DNA of 31,130 bases from NCBI GenBank assembly GCA_019323655.1, contig JAHWGX010000101.1:1-31130 (forward strand), in the 5' to 3' direction. Shown here in pieces: positions 8,018 through 15,860 of this stretch (its first letter is position 1; each line of letters opens with the position of its first letter). The translations under genes were made by a program, and so were the position numbers. The notes beneath the pieces are model-generated. The model did no database searches. It was given only the letters and a program-made list of their open reading frames with translations, and was not told where the DNA came from. The DNA is from Candidatus Woesearchaeota archaeon. GTDB lineage: Archaea > Nanobdellota > Nanobdellia > Woesearchaeales > GW2011-AR4.

Positions 8018-8311
8018 TTAAACTGCGTTTTTCTTGTTATCTCCAATTTTGATTTTTTTTGACGTGCTGTTTAAAATAAATTCTTTGCCTTCTTCAGTAA
8101 GCTCATATATCCTTACATAAGCGGAATTGAGGACTTCTTTGACCATGCCCCTGCCGGTAAGATGAATGAGATGGTTGTCCACAGTTTTCCAGTTAATATT
8201 GGCGCATGTGGCTATCTCATTAACAGTCATCTGCCCTTTTGAGAGGCAAAGAAGAATCCCTTTTCTGATTTCCTTAAAGGTTCTCTTGCCGTTAGAATTA
8301 TCAGCAGTCAT
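8018..8311 (-). CDS. Winged-helix transcription regulator of the glucan locus
   Basis: A 97-residue protein with a helix-turn-helix at about 28-50 (MTVNEIATCANINWKTVDNHL) followed by a wing (GRGMVKEVLNSAYVRIYELTEEG), as in small archaeal MarR/ArsR-like regulators. No sensor domain is present. The C-terminus is basic. The start fits a leaderless transcript: a TATA-like TATATTTAAAAA on the minus strand (8331-8342) lies about 26 bases before the ATG, with a palindrome between them. It is the first gene of the minus-strand glucan unit and is divergent from the GT3 synthase gene, which suggests that it controls both. That role is inferred from position. Confidence 0.78.
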   Translation of the reverse strand: MTADNSNGKRTFKEIRKGILLCLSKGQMTVNEIATCANINWKTVDNHLIHLTGRGMVKEVLNSAYVRIYELTEEGKEFILNSTSKKIKIGDNKKNAV

Positions 8312-8315
8312 CTTT

Positions 8316-8328
8316 GTATATTGTATAC
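8316..8328. promoter_or_regulatory. Palindrome GTATA-TTG-TATAC between TATA box and regulator start
   Basis: A perfect 5+3+5 palindrome sits between the minus-strand TATA-like box (8331-8342) and the regulator's ATG (8311). That is where a bound repressor would block transcription, so autoregulation by the winged-helix protein is plausible. It is a candidate operator by position and symmetry only. Confidence 0.5.
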
Positions 8329-8366
8329 TCTTTTTAAATATAGTATTTAAATCTTTCTATCTTTAG

Positions 8367-8379
8367 TTATAGGCTATAA
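8367..8379. promoter_or_regulatory. Second palindrome TTATAG-G-CTATAA in the divergent promoter region
   Basis: This palindrome shares the TATA-N3-TATA layout of the one at 8316-8328. The two centres are 51 bases apart, close to five helical turns. It lies between the divergent promoters of the regulator and the GT3 synthase. In AT-rich DNA such palindromes arise by chance, so this is weaker than the first. Confidence 0.3.
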
Positions 8380-8473
8380 TCATTTAAGATATAATTTAGG
8401 TTTATTTTGTGTTTCCGACTGATAAGCTCCAATGGATAAACTATATTGCATGTATGCCTTAATAGTGGTATGA

Positions 8474-8485
8474 AAGATTTATAAA
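8474..8485 (+). promoter_or_regulatory. TATA box of the glycogen synthase gene
   Basis: The TATA-like gatttataaatc lies about 29 bases before the ATG at 8509, which places the expected transcription start at or next to the start codon. No ribosome site is seen, in keeping with a leaderless transcript. Confidence 0.5.
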
Positions 8486-8508
8486 TCCCAATTAAAACTA
8501 AACGCACA

Positions 8509-10293
8509 ATGGAGACGAAAGCTGATTTTCTTTTTGAAGTGTCGTGGGAGGTATGCAATAAGGTAGGGGGCATCTACACTGTTGTAAAATCAAAAGTTGC
8601 GCAGATGTCTGATTATTACAGAGACAATTATTTCCTGATAGGCCCTTACTCTGCAAATAAGGCTTCAGGCCAGTTTGAGGAGGAGGTTCCGGACAAAAGG
8701 TGCAAAGAAGCATTTGAAAAACTGAAAAAAGAGGGCATTTTGTGCCATTACGGCAGATGGCTTATAGCAGGCAAGCCAAATGTAATCCTAATAGATTTTG
8801 AAAGCTATAAGCCAAAGATAAATGGCATAAAAAGAGAGCTGTGGGATAATTTTAAAATCGACTCGTTGCATGCGCCAGGCGACTATGACGAGCCGGTTGC
8901 ATGGGGATATGCAGCAGGAAAATTAATTGAGGAGTTGGCAAGCTCTTTTAATAGAAGGGGCGTTGCGCATTTTCATGAATGGCTTTCCGGCTCTGCATTG
9001 CTCTACCTTTGCAAAAATAAAGTGAAGATAGCGAAGGTGTTTACAACGCATGCGACTGTGCTTGGAAGGACGCTTGCAAACTCAAATATGGACCTCTATA
9101 ACATATGGGATAAACTTGATCCTGAAAAGGAAGCTTATAACTGCCATGTGGAGTCAAAGCACCAGATTGAAAAGCAGGCAGCTTCAAATGCAGATGTATT
9201 TACAACAGTGAGCGAAATAACCGGGATTGAAGCAGAGCATTTTCTGAAACTGAAGCCGGACATTCTGCTGCCAAACGGCCTGGACATTGATAAATTCCCG
9301 ACTTTCGAGGAGATATCAATTAATCATAGAATCCAAAGGGACAGGATAAGGGAGTTCCTGCTTTACTATTTTTTTCCCTACTACACCTTTGACATTAAAG
9401 AAACCCTTTTTTACTTTATTGCAGGGAGGTACGAATTTAGGGATAAGGGAATAGACATTTTCATAAAATCTCTGGCAAGGCTAAACGAAAAATTAAAGGA
9501 AACAAAGAGCAAAAAAACTATAGTTGCTTTTATATGGGTGCCGGCCAGCATTAGGAATGTAAAGCAGGAGCTTCTGGAAAACAAAACCTATTACCAGGAC
9601 ATTGTTGATTCCCTTCAGGAGGTTATGGATGATTTAAGGAAAAATATAATTTATTCTTTAACAGCAAGAAAAACCCTCGCAAAAGAAAATTTGTTTAATA
9701 AAGATTTTTTGTTTGAGGTTAAGTCAAAGATAATGAAGCTGAGGAGAAATGGAAATCCCAGCATATCAACCCACGATCTGCATGACGAAAAAAAGGACAT
9801 GATAATGAAATGCTTAAAAGAATCGGGGCTGGACAACGAGAAGGACGACAAGGTTAAAATTGTTTACTACCCCATATACTTAAGCGGTGCTGACGGGTTG
9901 CTGAACCTGAACTATTATGAGAGCATGCAGGGCTGCCATTTGGGAATTTTTCCCTCATATTACGAGCCCTGGGGCTACACTCCGCTTGAAGCAGGCGCTT
10001 TGGGAGTCTCTTCTGTAACAACAGATTTAGCCGGATTTGGAAGATATTTTTCCGCTGAATGCCCTCCGGAAAAAACATCGGGCATCTTTGTATTGAACAG
10101 GATGAATAAAAGTGACAATCAGACAGTTGAGCAGCTTGCGAAGATAATGCTTGATTTTGCAAATTTTACAGCTCACGAGAGGATTGCCAATAAAATACAG
10201 GCAAGAAAAGTCGCAACCACTGCAGACTGGAGCTTGTTTATAAAAAACTACATTGAGGCCCATAACATGGCATTAAAAAAATTTTTTAAGTAG
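8509..10293 (+). CDS. Glycogen synthase of the eukaryotic GT3 type
   Basis: A 594-residue glycogen synthase adding glucose from a sugar nucleotide to an alpha-1,4-glucan. The pattern is that of animal/fungal GYS, not bacterial GlgA. Signs are FEVSWEVCNKVGGIYTVVKSK (9-29), HFHEWLSG (154-161), the FTTHATVLGR segment (178-187), TTVSEITGIEAEH (232-244), AGRYEFRDKGIDIFI (305-319), ISTHDL (419-424) and FPSYYEPWGYTPLE (481-494) with the catalytic-type pair Glu486/Glu494. It is about 100 residues shorter than yeast and human enzymes. The C-terminal arginine cluster that binds glucose-6-phosphate in eukaryotes is only partly kept (HERIANKIQARK near 543-554), so allosteric control is probably weak or absent; that alignment is from memory. 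The debranching-type gene follows 55 bases later. Confidence 0.93.
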   Translation: METKADFLFEVSWEVCNKVGGIYTVVKSKVAQMSDYYRDNYFLIGPYSANKASGQFEEEVPDKRCKEAFEKLKKEGILCHYGRWLIAGKPNVILIDFESYKPKINGIKRELWDNFKIDSLHAPGDYDEPVAWGYAAGKLIEELASSFNRRGVAHFHEWLSGSALLYLCKNKVKIAKVFTTHATVLGRTLANSNMDLYNIWDKLDPEKEAYNCHVESKHQIEKQAASNADVFTTVSEITGIEAEHFLKLKPDILLPNGLDIDKFPTFEEISINHRIQRDRIREFLLYYFFPYYTFDIKETLFYFIAGRYEFRDKGIDIFIKSLARLNEKLKETKSKKTIVAFIWVPASIRNVKQELLENKTYYQDIVDSLQEVMDDLRKNIIYSLTARKTLAKENLFNKDFLFEVKSKIMKLRRNGNPSISTHDLHDEKKDMIMKCLKESGLDNEKDDKVKIVYYPIYLSGADGLLNLNYYESMQGCHLGIFPSYYEPWGYTPLEAGALGVSSVTTDLAGFGRYFSAECPPEKTSGIFVLNRMNKSDNQTVEQLAKIMLDFANFTAHERIANKIQARKVATTADWSLFIKNYIEAHNMALKKFFK

Positions 10294-10348
10294 GATACTG
10301 GCAACTTAAGTTTCAATTCGCTTAATGTAACCAATTTCGGGGTGGAAA

Positions 10349-12322
10349 TTGAGAATACAGCATGTTTTTGGCAAATTAAAGGCAGAAAAAAATATAAATG
10401 AAGATTTGGGGTTTATGCTTACAAATAAAAACGGCAGCTATGCTTTCCTCAGGCAGAACCCATCAAGCAGATACGAGGGGGTTTTCCTGTTTGACTGCGG
10501 GAATATGTACAAGACAATTGAGAGCATAAATGTTTCTGGCGGCGGAGAAATCAGAAAGATAATAAACGGCTTTTATTTCGTGCAGAGGGAAAGGAAAAAC
10601 ATAACAGAAAAGTTTCTGATGCCGCGGAATTACAGCTCACTTGTTTATGAGCTAAGCAAAGAAGCCTGGATAGAGCTCTTTCTTGACTGCAAGGACTCGT
10701 ATGACAATGCGGAGTTTGGCAGGCATTATGACATCTTTGAGGAAAAAAACTGCATAGTTGTTAAGTTCACCAAACGGGCAGAAGAAAATGAAGGGGGCAT
10801 AGAGGGTGTGGAGCAATACGCGCTGTATCTTGCAGTAAGAACAGAGTCTTTGGATTATAAAAAAATAAGCAGATGGATAGAACGGCATTATTCTTCTGAC
10901 GAAAACAGAGGCTCAAAGCCTTACTTCAGGCATGTGCTTCATGCCCTGGACATCAAGGGAAAAATATTTGTCTTTTCCCTGGGCAAGGAAAGGAATAAGG
11001 CAATTGAAGAAGCAAATTATATTTTTAAGAGCTTGGACGCAATAAAAAAGAATGAGGAAACTATGTTTTATGGGCTATTTTCAAACAACGAAAAAATAAG
11101 CAGGGCAATAAAAACCAAAAAAATGGACAGCAAAACCAAGCTTGCCTATATTTCTGCTTTGAACTCCCTCCATAGCCTTACTGTAAGCTCTGAAAAGCCC
11201 GGAATTCTTGCCGGTTTGCCGTGGTTCTTCCAGTTCTGGTCCAGGGACGAGGCAGTCTCGCTTAAGGCTCTCCGGTATGCTGATACAGAGCTTGCAAAAA
11301 GAATACTTGCCGGCAGGATTGGCAAAATACAGGATGACGGAAGACTGCCAAACATTTACCATTCAGGCAGCAGTCCCACAAATGCAGACGCTGCAGGATG
11401 GCTTTTTAACAGGGCACCGGGATTTTATGACGGCCTGAAAGCAAACATCGAGGCTTTAGAGCAGCTGAAAAAAAGAATATCCCACATAAAAGGAAGGAAA
11501 ATCAGGCATAAGAAAATCATTATGCTTGTAAACAAGGTTGAAAGGGCTTTAAAAAACAAAGAAAAAGAAAATAAGTATCTGCTTAATAAAAAATTAGACA
11601 GCATAAAAAAATGCGCTGAGCGGCTAACTGAAAGCTGCTCCAAATACGGATTGATTTACAACAAAAGCGGGGAGACATGGATGGATACGCAGTTTAGGGG
11701 AAATGGAAGGGAAGGCTTCAGCATTGAGATACAGGCACTGGCGCTGGCAATGTATAAGTATGCATTTATGGTTACAGGAGACAAGGAATACAAAATTCTT
11801 GAAGATAAGCTGAAAAGGAATGTCATTGACAGGTTTTTTGACAACAGCATGCTTGCAGACAACCTGAAAGATAATGTGATCAGGCCAAATGTGTTTATTG
11901 CGTGCTATGCTTATCCGGAATTATTGCCAAAAAAAGAATGGGAAAAATGTTTTGAAAAGGCGTTGGAAGCCTTGTGGCTGGATTTTGGAGGATTATCCAC
12001 AATAGACAAAAAAAGCCCTGACTTCGTTCCAGCCCACACAGGCGAATTCCCAAAGAGCTACCATTGCGGAGACTCTTGGTTCTGGATTAATAATCTGGCT
12101 GGAATGATTCTGTTTAAGGTTAATAAAAAAAAGTTCAGAACCAAAATAAGGAAAATACTTAATGCAAGTGTAGAGGAAATATTGTGGAAGGGAATCATAG
12201 GCGCGCATTCAGAGCTGAGCTCTGCTGAAAACCTTAGGTCAGAAGGCTGCTTGAATCAGGCATGGAGCAGTGCAATGTTTGCAGAGTTTTCAGATGCTCT
12301 TTGCTTTTCTAGTAAAACTTAG
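10349..12322 (+). CDS. Amylo-alpha-1,6-glucosidase (glycogen debranching, GDE C-terminal type)
   Basis: A 657-residue protein with an N-terminal beta-rich region (about 1-230) and a C-terminal (alpha/alpha)6 glucosidase domain. Motifs are GLPWFFQFWSRDE (289-301), GETWMDT (441-447) followed by EGFSIEIQALALAMY, RPNVFIACYAYPE, YHCGDSWFW and SEGCLNQAWSSAMF near residue 630. It is expected to remove alpha-1,6 branches from the glucan made by the upstream synthase. The start is TTG at 10349 with a GGTGG site at 10341-10345; an in-frame stop at 10328 excludes a longer protein. A lysine-rich insertion (about 375-425) is predicted to be helical. The 3' end overlaps the convergent S17e gene by 14 bases. 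Confidence 0.88.
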   Translation: MRIQHVFGKLKAEKNINEDLGFMLTNKNGSYAFLRQNPSSRYEGVFLFDCGNMYKTIESINVSGGGEIRKIINGFYFVQRERKNITEKFLMPRNYSSLVYELSKEAWIELFLDCKDSYDNAEFGRHYDIFEEKNCIVVKFTKRAEENEGGIEGVEQYALYLAVRTESLDYKKISRWIERHYSSDENRGSKPYFRHVLHALDIKGKIFVFSLGKERNKAIEEANYIFKSLDAIKKNEETMFYGLFSNNEKISRAIKTKKMDSKTKLAYISALNSLHSLTVSSEKPGILAGLPWFFQFWSRDEAVSLKALRYADTELAKRILAGRIGKIQDDGRLPNIYHSGSSPTNADAAGWLFNRAPGFYDGLKANIEALEQLKKRISHIKGRKIRHKKIIMLVNKVERALKNKEKENKYLLNKKLDSIKKCAERLTESCSKYGLIYNKSGETWMDTQFRGNGREGFSIEIQALALAMYKYAFMVTGDKEYKILEDKLKRNVIDRFFDNSMLADNLKDNVIRPNVFIACYAYPELLPKKEWEKCFEKALEALWLDFGGLSTIDKKSPDFVPAHTGEFPKSYHCGDSWFWINNLAGMILFKVNKKKFRTKIRKILNASVEEILWKGIIGAHSELSSAENLRSEGCLNQAWSSAMFAEFSDALCFSSKT

Positions 12323-12548
12323 AAATATCTTCAGCATTTATTTTTCTTTTTTCCCTGTCCTGCTTGGACTGCTTGACAAGCCTCGCAACATATCCTGCCA
12401 TGACATTCCTTATTTTTGGGGATTTTATGCTGGCATATTTTTTTAGAATTTCCTTGTTTTTGCTGTAATCCTCGCTGAACTCTTCTGGGTGCTCGCTTAC
12501 AAGCTGTTTTGTAACACGCTTAACCAGGACTGTTTTTATCCTTCCCAT
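12309..12548 (-). CDS. rps17e: Small-subunit ribosomal protein S17e
   Basis: A 79-residue basic protein whose N-terminus MGRIKTVLVKRVTKQLVSEHPEEFSEDYSKNKEIL is characteristic of archaeal/eukaryotic S17e. This family is absent from bacteria, so the gene supports an archaeal genome. The C-terminal extension after KIRNVMAGYVARL is basic. The gene follows rpoK with only three bases between stop and ATG, so the two form an operon. Its last 14 bases overlap the 3' end of the convergent debranching-type gene. Confidence 0.95.
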   Translation of the reverse strand: MGRIKTVLVKRVTKQLVSEHPEEFSEDYSKNKEILKKYASIKSPKIRNVMAGYVARLVKQSKQDREKRKINAEDISKFY

Positions 12549-12551
12549 CGT

Positions 12552-12764
12552 TCACTTCTTCTCTCCCTTGTTTGTATTGCCCTTTTTCCTTACTGTTATC
12601 GGTATAAGGCCCTTTTCGAATTCCATTTTCGCTATTTCCAGCGGATTATACCCTATTTTTTCAAGCTCTTTTTCTGAAAGCTTTATCATAAACGGAGCCC
12701 CCTGTGATATCTGGAGAGCCCTTGAGCCGATTATTCTTGCCTGCTCGTATTTTGTGTACTCCAT
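12552..12764 (-). CDS. rpoK: DNA-directed RNA polymerase subunit K (Rpo6, omega-like)
   Basis: A 70-residue RNA polymerase assembly subunit, the archaeal counterpart of eukaryotic RPB6 and bacterial omega. Recognisable parts are TKYEQARIIGSRALQISQGAPFMI (4-27) and PLEIAKMEFEKGLIPITVRKK (41-61). The acidic N-terminal tail of RPB6 is absent, as is usual in archaea. Upstream on the minus strand a TATA-like ttatttaaag (about 12785-12795) lies roughly 25 bases before the ATG, consistent with a nearly leaderless start. It is the first gene of the rpoK-rps17e pair. Confidence 0.95.
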   Translation of the reverse strand: MEYTKYEQARIIGSRALQISQGAPFMIKLSEKELEKIGYNPLEIAKMEFEKGLIPITVRKKGNTNKGEKK

Positions 12765-12913
12765 TTTACCTGCTTTTAGAGAAAGCTTTAAATAAGCAAA
12801 CTAAGGGATTTATACCGCCTTTTAAATTTTTCTGTTATTTAAATTGAACGCAGATGAAAGAGGCACTGCAATAGGGCTTAAAGTTACAGTGCCATGAAAA
12901 AGGCGCCAAAAAA

Positions 12914-13678
12914 ATGTTTGTACACAGCATAGACCCGGTTTTGCTAAGGCTTGGGCCCTTTGAGGTGAGGTATTACGGCCTTTTTTTTGTTCTTGGCTTT
13001 GTAATGGCTTATTTTATAATAGGCTACCTTGCAGACAAAAAGAAGCTGGGCTTAAAAAAAGAGGATGTTGCGGATTTTCTTCTTTATATCATCATTGGCA
13101 CTATTTTAGGCGCGAGAATCTTTTATGTTCTTGTTTATAACCTCCCTTTTTATCTTGAGAATCCCCTGGAAATAATAGCCGTCTGGCATGGGGGCTTGTC
13201 ATTCCATGGAGGGTTTATAGGGGCAGTCATAGCCGTCATTTATTTTTGCAGGAAAAAAAAGATTTCTTTTTATGAGCTTGCAGACATTGCTGTAATACCT
13301 CTGGCGTTGGGCTTAGCGTTGGGAAGGATTGGGAATTTCATTAATGGGGAGCTTTATGGCAGAATTACAAATGTGCCGTGGGCCGTAGAATTTCCAGGAG
13401 CAGAAGGCTTCAGGCACCCCAGCCAGATTTACGAATCATTCAAGAACCTGCTGATATTTTTTGTCTTGTGGAAAATCAAAGACAAAAAGCTTCCAAAGGG
13501 GTTTCTTTCCTGGCTCTTTGTTGTAATGTACTCGGCTTTAAGGTTTTTTGTTGAATTTTTCAGGGCTCCTGACGAGCAGATTGGATTTTTCTTTGGTTTT
13601 TTAACAATAGGGCAGGTTTTGAGTTTGGTTATGTTTTTGGTAGGAACAGTATTCTTGTACAAGATTAATAAAAAATAG
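12914..13678 (+). CDS. lgt: Prolipoprotein diacylglyceryl transferase (Lgt)
   Basis: A 254-residue integral membrane enzyme with about seven hydrophobic segments. In bacteria Lgt moves diacylglycerol from a phospholipid to the lipobox cysteine of prelipoproteins. Key elements are WHGGLSFHGG (91-100; His98 corresponds to the essential His103 of the E. coli enzyme, from memory), GRIGNFINGELYG (137-149) with Arg138 and Asn141, HPSQIYE, and RFFVEFFRAPDE near the C-terminus. The signature is complete, so the protein should be active. Its presence is unusual because archaeal membranes have ether lipids and most archaea lack Lgt. No LspA or obvious lipobox protein is seen in this window. Confidence 0.93.
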   Translation: MFVHSIDPVLLRLGPFEVRYYGLFFVLGFVMAYFIIGYLADKKKLGLKKEDVADFLLYIIIGTILGARIFYVLVYNLPFYLENPLEIIAVWHGGLSFHGGFIGAVIAVIYFCRKKKISFYELADIAVIPLALGLALGRIGNFINGELYGRITNVPWAVEFPGAEGFRHPSQIYESFKNLLIFFVLWKIKDKKLPKGFLSWLFVVMYSALRFFVEFFRAPDEQIGFFFGFLTIGQVLSLVMFLVGTVFLYKINKK

Positions 13679-13743
13679 TTATTTATTGAACATAGTTTTA
13701 ATCACAATACTTATAAATTGCTCTCGATTACCTTAGTAATTGC

Positions 13744-14556
13744 ATGTTTAACGAACTGGATGATGATGCCTTTAAAATAATTGCAGAATCTCTTGATACT
13801 CTTTTAAATGATAATCCCTTAAAAAATTCGATTGGGTCATTAAAAAACGTATCTGAAGTTTGTGATCCAAACAATATTTTTAGTGCTTATGAGGTAAAAG
13901 CAGCAGTTATTTTAGCTGAGCCTTTGCATAAGGAATTAAAGGCAATCATTAGGAAGCTTATAGAAGCTGGAATATACTCTAATAAAGTCGAAGTCGATTA
14001 CAACAAGCCCTCCTCATATTCTGGAGCACTTTATGGTGTTGCTCCTACTATTGCGCATCTATACCTTAAACAATTTGGTATAAGTTCTACAGTAGAAGTT
14101 GGTTGTTTCAGGAAACCTGTTGAAAGTGGAAAGTTAACAGAATTAGTGAAATTAGTTTTATCTGCCTCTCAAGAGGTTTCTGGCAAAAGTAATCCTGTTT
14201 ATGATGTGAAGAACCATACTGCTTTGATTTTGCAATTGGAAAGCACAAAAAGTGAAAGCGCAACAGAGTGGGTTATTGCTCCATGTCAAAGTACAATAGA
14301 GGCAGGTATCGACTATACCCATTCAAGATTTTCAGATTTTTATGGTGAAAGTGAAGAGAGTCTTGTTGAAGTTTTTAAAGTTACTTACGGAAAAGATGGG
14401 TCTGCTGAAAGACCGGAAGATTTGCAGGGGTACCGCCCTTGGTTTGATCCAATAAGAAGAGTAAATTGTAGAGAAGGTTGTCATATAATTCTAACAGGCG
14501 AGTTGAAAAAATCAGAAATTAAAAAAGTTATTTCTTTTTCAGAAAAATTGAAATGA
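13744..14556 (+). CDS. Unrecognised 270-residue protein, faintly transglutaminase-like
   Basis: No family was recognised. There is no signal peptide or membrane segment. A central layout resembles papain/transglutaminase folds: a helix (ALYGVAPTIAHLYLKQFGI, about 95-113), a strand with VEVGCF, then NHTALILQLE and TEWVIAPCQS. However, the helix start where a catalytic Cys would be expected has none. Four other cysteines occur (in VCDP, APC and CREGC contexts, and the VGCF one). Base use is more AT-rich than the neighbouring genes, which may mean recent arrival. A TATA-like acttataaatt at about 13708-13718 fits a leaderless start. The gene is real by length and promoter; its function is unknown. 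Confidence 0.65.
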   Translation: MFNELDDDAFKIIAESLDTLLNDNPLKNSIGSLKNVSEVCDPNNIFSAYEVKAAVILAEPLHKELKAIIRKLIEAGIYSNKVEVDYNKPSSYSGALYGVAPTIAHLYLKQFGISSTVEVGCFRKPVESGKLTELVKLVLSASQEVSGKSNPVYDVKNHTALILQLESTKSESATEWVIAPCQSTIEAGIDYTHSRFSDFYGESEESLVEVFKVTYGKDGSAERPEDLQGYRPWFDPIRRVNCREGCHIILTGELKKSEIKKVISFSEKLK

Positions 14557-14557
14557 A

Positions 14558-14836
14558 CTATTTATTTTTGTTGGTAATTTTTAGAATGCCTTTGCTCATC
14601 GCCCAAATCCATTTCCAATGGAGAATTAAGTGTATTAAGGCTATTGCAATGAAAACAAATCCAGCCCATGTGTGGGTGTTTCTCCATGCTTCCCTTGAAA
14701 TGCCCCAGAATTCCTGCCATCCTGCCCTTCTTCCTGAAGGCAGAATAATGTATAATATTATCCCGCTTAACGCTGTTACTGCTATGGAAAGAAACATAAG
14801 GAAATCAATCCAGTAATTCCTTTTTGCATCGGCCAT
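14558..14836 (-). CDS. DUF4405-like small membrane protein with paired histidines
   Basis: A 92-residue protein with two hydrophobic segments (about 11-33 and 57-74) separated by a loop with WQEFWGISREAWRNTHTWAG. The pattern W-x2-THTWAG-x-VF...LIHLILHWKW places histidines at both ends of the second helix. That matches the DUF4405 family, whose members resemble the heme-binding part of small b-type cytochromes. Heme binding here is inferred, not shown. It ends two bases from the convergent gene at 13744-14556. The DUF name is from pattern memory. Confidence 0.72.
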   Translation of the reverse strand: MADAKRNYWIDFLMFLSIAVTALSGIILYIILPSGRRAGWQEFWGISREAWRNTHTWAGFVFIAIALIHLILHWKWIWAMSKGILKITNKNK

Positions 14837-14973
14837 AATCTGGGTTAAGATGCCTGGGCTTAAATATTTTTTTATTAAAATTTCTATTTGATAATTGAGG
14901 AATAAGTAACTGCCAATAAATTTTGATTGTATATTTTTTTAATTTATTTTTAAATTTGCTCTGCAATTCTAGT

Positions 14974-15011
14974 GCGGGGCGTCGCTCTCCTGCCATAGCG
15001 CTCCGCCCCGC
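14974..15011. repeat. GC-rich hairpin in an AT-rich divergent intergenic region
   Basis: GCGGGGCG (14974-14981) pairs perfectly with CGCCCCGC (15004-15011), and an inner CGCT (14983-14986) pairs with AGCG (14997-15000) around a ten-base loop. The surrounding DNA (14837-15094) is very AT-rich and has no convincing gene. The flanking genes run away from it, so it is not a terminator for them. It may be a structured RNA or an inserted repeat. Copies elsewhere in the genome cannot be seen from here. Confidence 0.6.
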
Positions 15012-15094
15012 TTATTTATTGCCATATCATAGGAACCTGCGGTTTTCAGAAAACTATAAATATACCCTGCTTATACAGCATTTGGGTGGTTTTA

Positions 15095-15799
15095 ATGAAT
15101 GCTAAGAAAATATTTACAAAAAAAAGGCTTGTTTTTGTTGCTTTGTTTGTGGTTTTTGCGTTTTTTGCGCAGAGGATAAACTTTTCCCCCCTAATCGGGG
15201 CTGATAACCAGAATTTTACATTGTTCCAGTTCTTTGGCCCGATAGCCGGGGCATTTTTAGGCTCAATCTTCGGGGTTATTGCTGTTTTGTTTGCCGAAGC
15301 AGTCAATTTTTTTGTTGTCGGGAAGGAAGCAACTTGGATTAACATTTTCAGGCTTGCTCCAATGCTTTTTGCTGTTTATTATTTTGGCAGCAAAAAGAGG
15401 AATTTAAACATAATTGCCCCATCGGCTGCAATTATTTTGTTTGTACTGCATCCTGTCGGCAGGCAGGCATGGGTATATTCCTTGTTCTGGACAGTGCCTA
15501 TAATTGCAAGATTGCTGCCATCAAAATATGCTTACAGCGTTCCTTTAAGAAGCCTGGGAGCGACTCTTACTGCTCATTCTGTCGGCTCTGCATTGTTCAT
15601 ATGGTCAATTCCGACAGACCCCGGAATGTGGATTACCCTAATACCAATAACAGCTTTTGAAAGGCTGATGTTTGCTCTTGGCATAGGAATCTCTTATGTC
15701 GGCTTTAATGCAGTGCTTGACAAGGCGCTTAATGCCTTTAAGATAAAAGTGCCGGGCGATGTGTTAAGGATTGAGAAGAGATTTACACTAAAGGCTTGA
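15095..15799 (+). CDS. Polytopic membrane protein, ECF-transporter S-component-like
   Basis: A 234-residue protein with about six hydrophobic segments. The pattern GADNQNFTLFQFFGPIAGAFLGSIFGVIAVLFAEAVNFF (about 34-72) is like the gated membrane repeats of ECF-type vitamin transporter S components or related small-molecule permeases. The substrate is unknown, and no ATPase or T-component gene is nearby. A GTG at 15086 could extend the frame, but it lies inside the GGGTGG ribosome site (15084-15089). The ATG at 15095 was therefore chosen. A TATA-like ctataaata (about 15054-15062) precedes it. A plain conserved hypothetical membrane protein is the alternative call. Confidence 0.55.
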   Translation: MNAKKIFTKKRLVFVALFVVFAFFAQRINFSPLIGADNQNFTLFQFFGPIAGAFLGSIFGVIAVLFAEAVNFFVVGKEATWINIFRLAPMLFAVYYFGSKKRNLNIIAPSAAIILFVLHPVGRQAWVYSLFWTVPIIARLLPSKYAYSVPLRSLGATLTAHSVGSALFIWSIPTDPGMWITLIPITAFERLMFALGIGISYVGFNAVLDKALNAFKIKVPGDVLRIEKRFTLKA

Positions 15800-15860
15800 G
15801 TATATCGTTAAGGGAAAGCAAATTAGGACTTTATCCCTTATTTAATATAGCACATAGATC

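Noticed and set aside
14805..14996. 63-residue minus-strand frame reading MAGERRPALELQS...
   Set aside because: Its start lies inside the GC-rich hairpin, its composition is not protein-like, and its end overlaps the start of the DUF4405-like gene.
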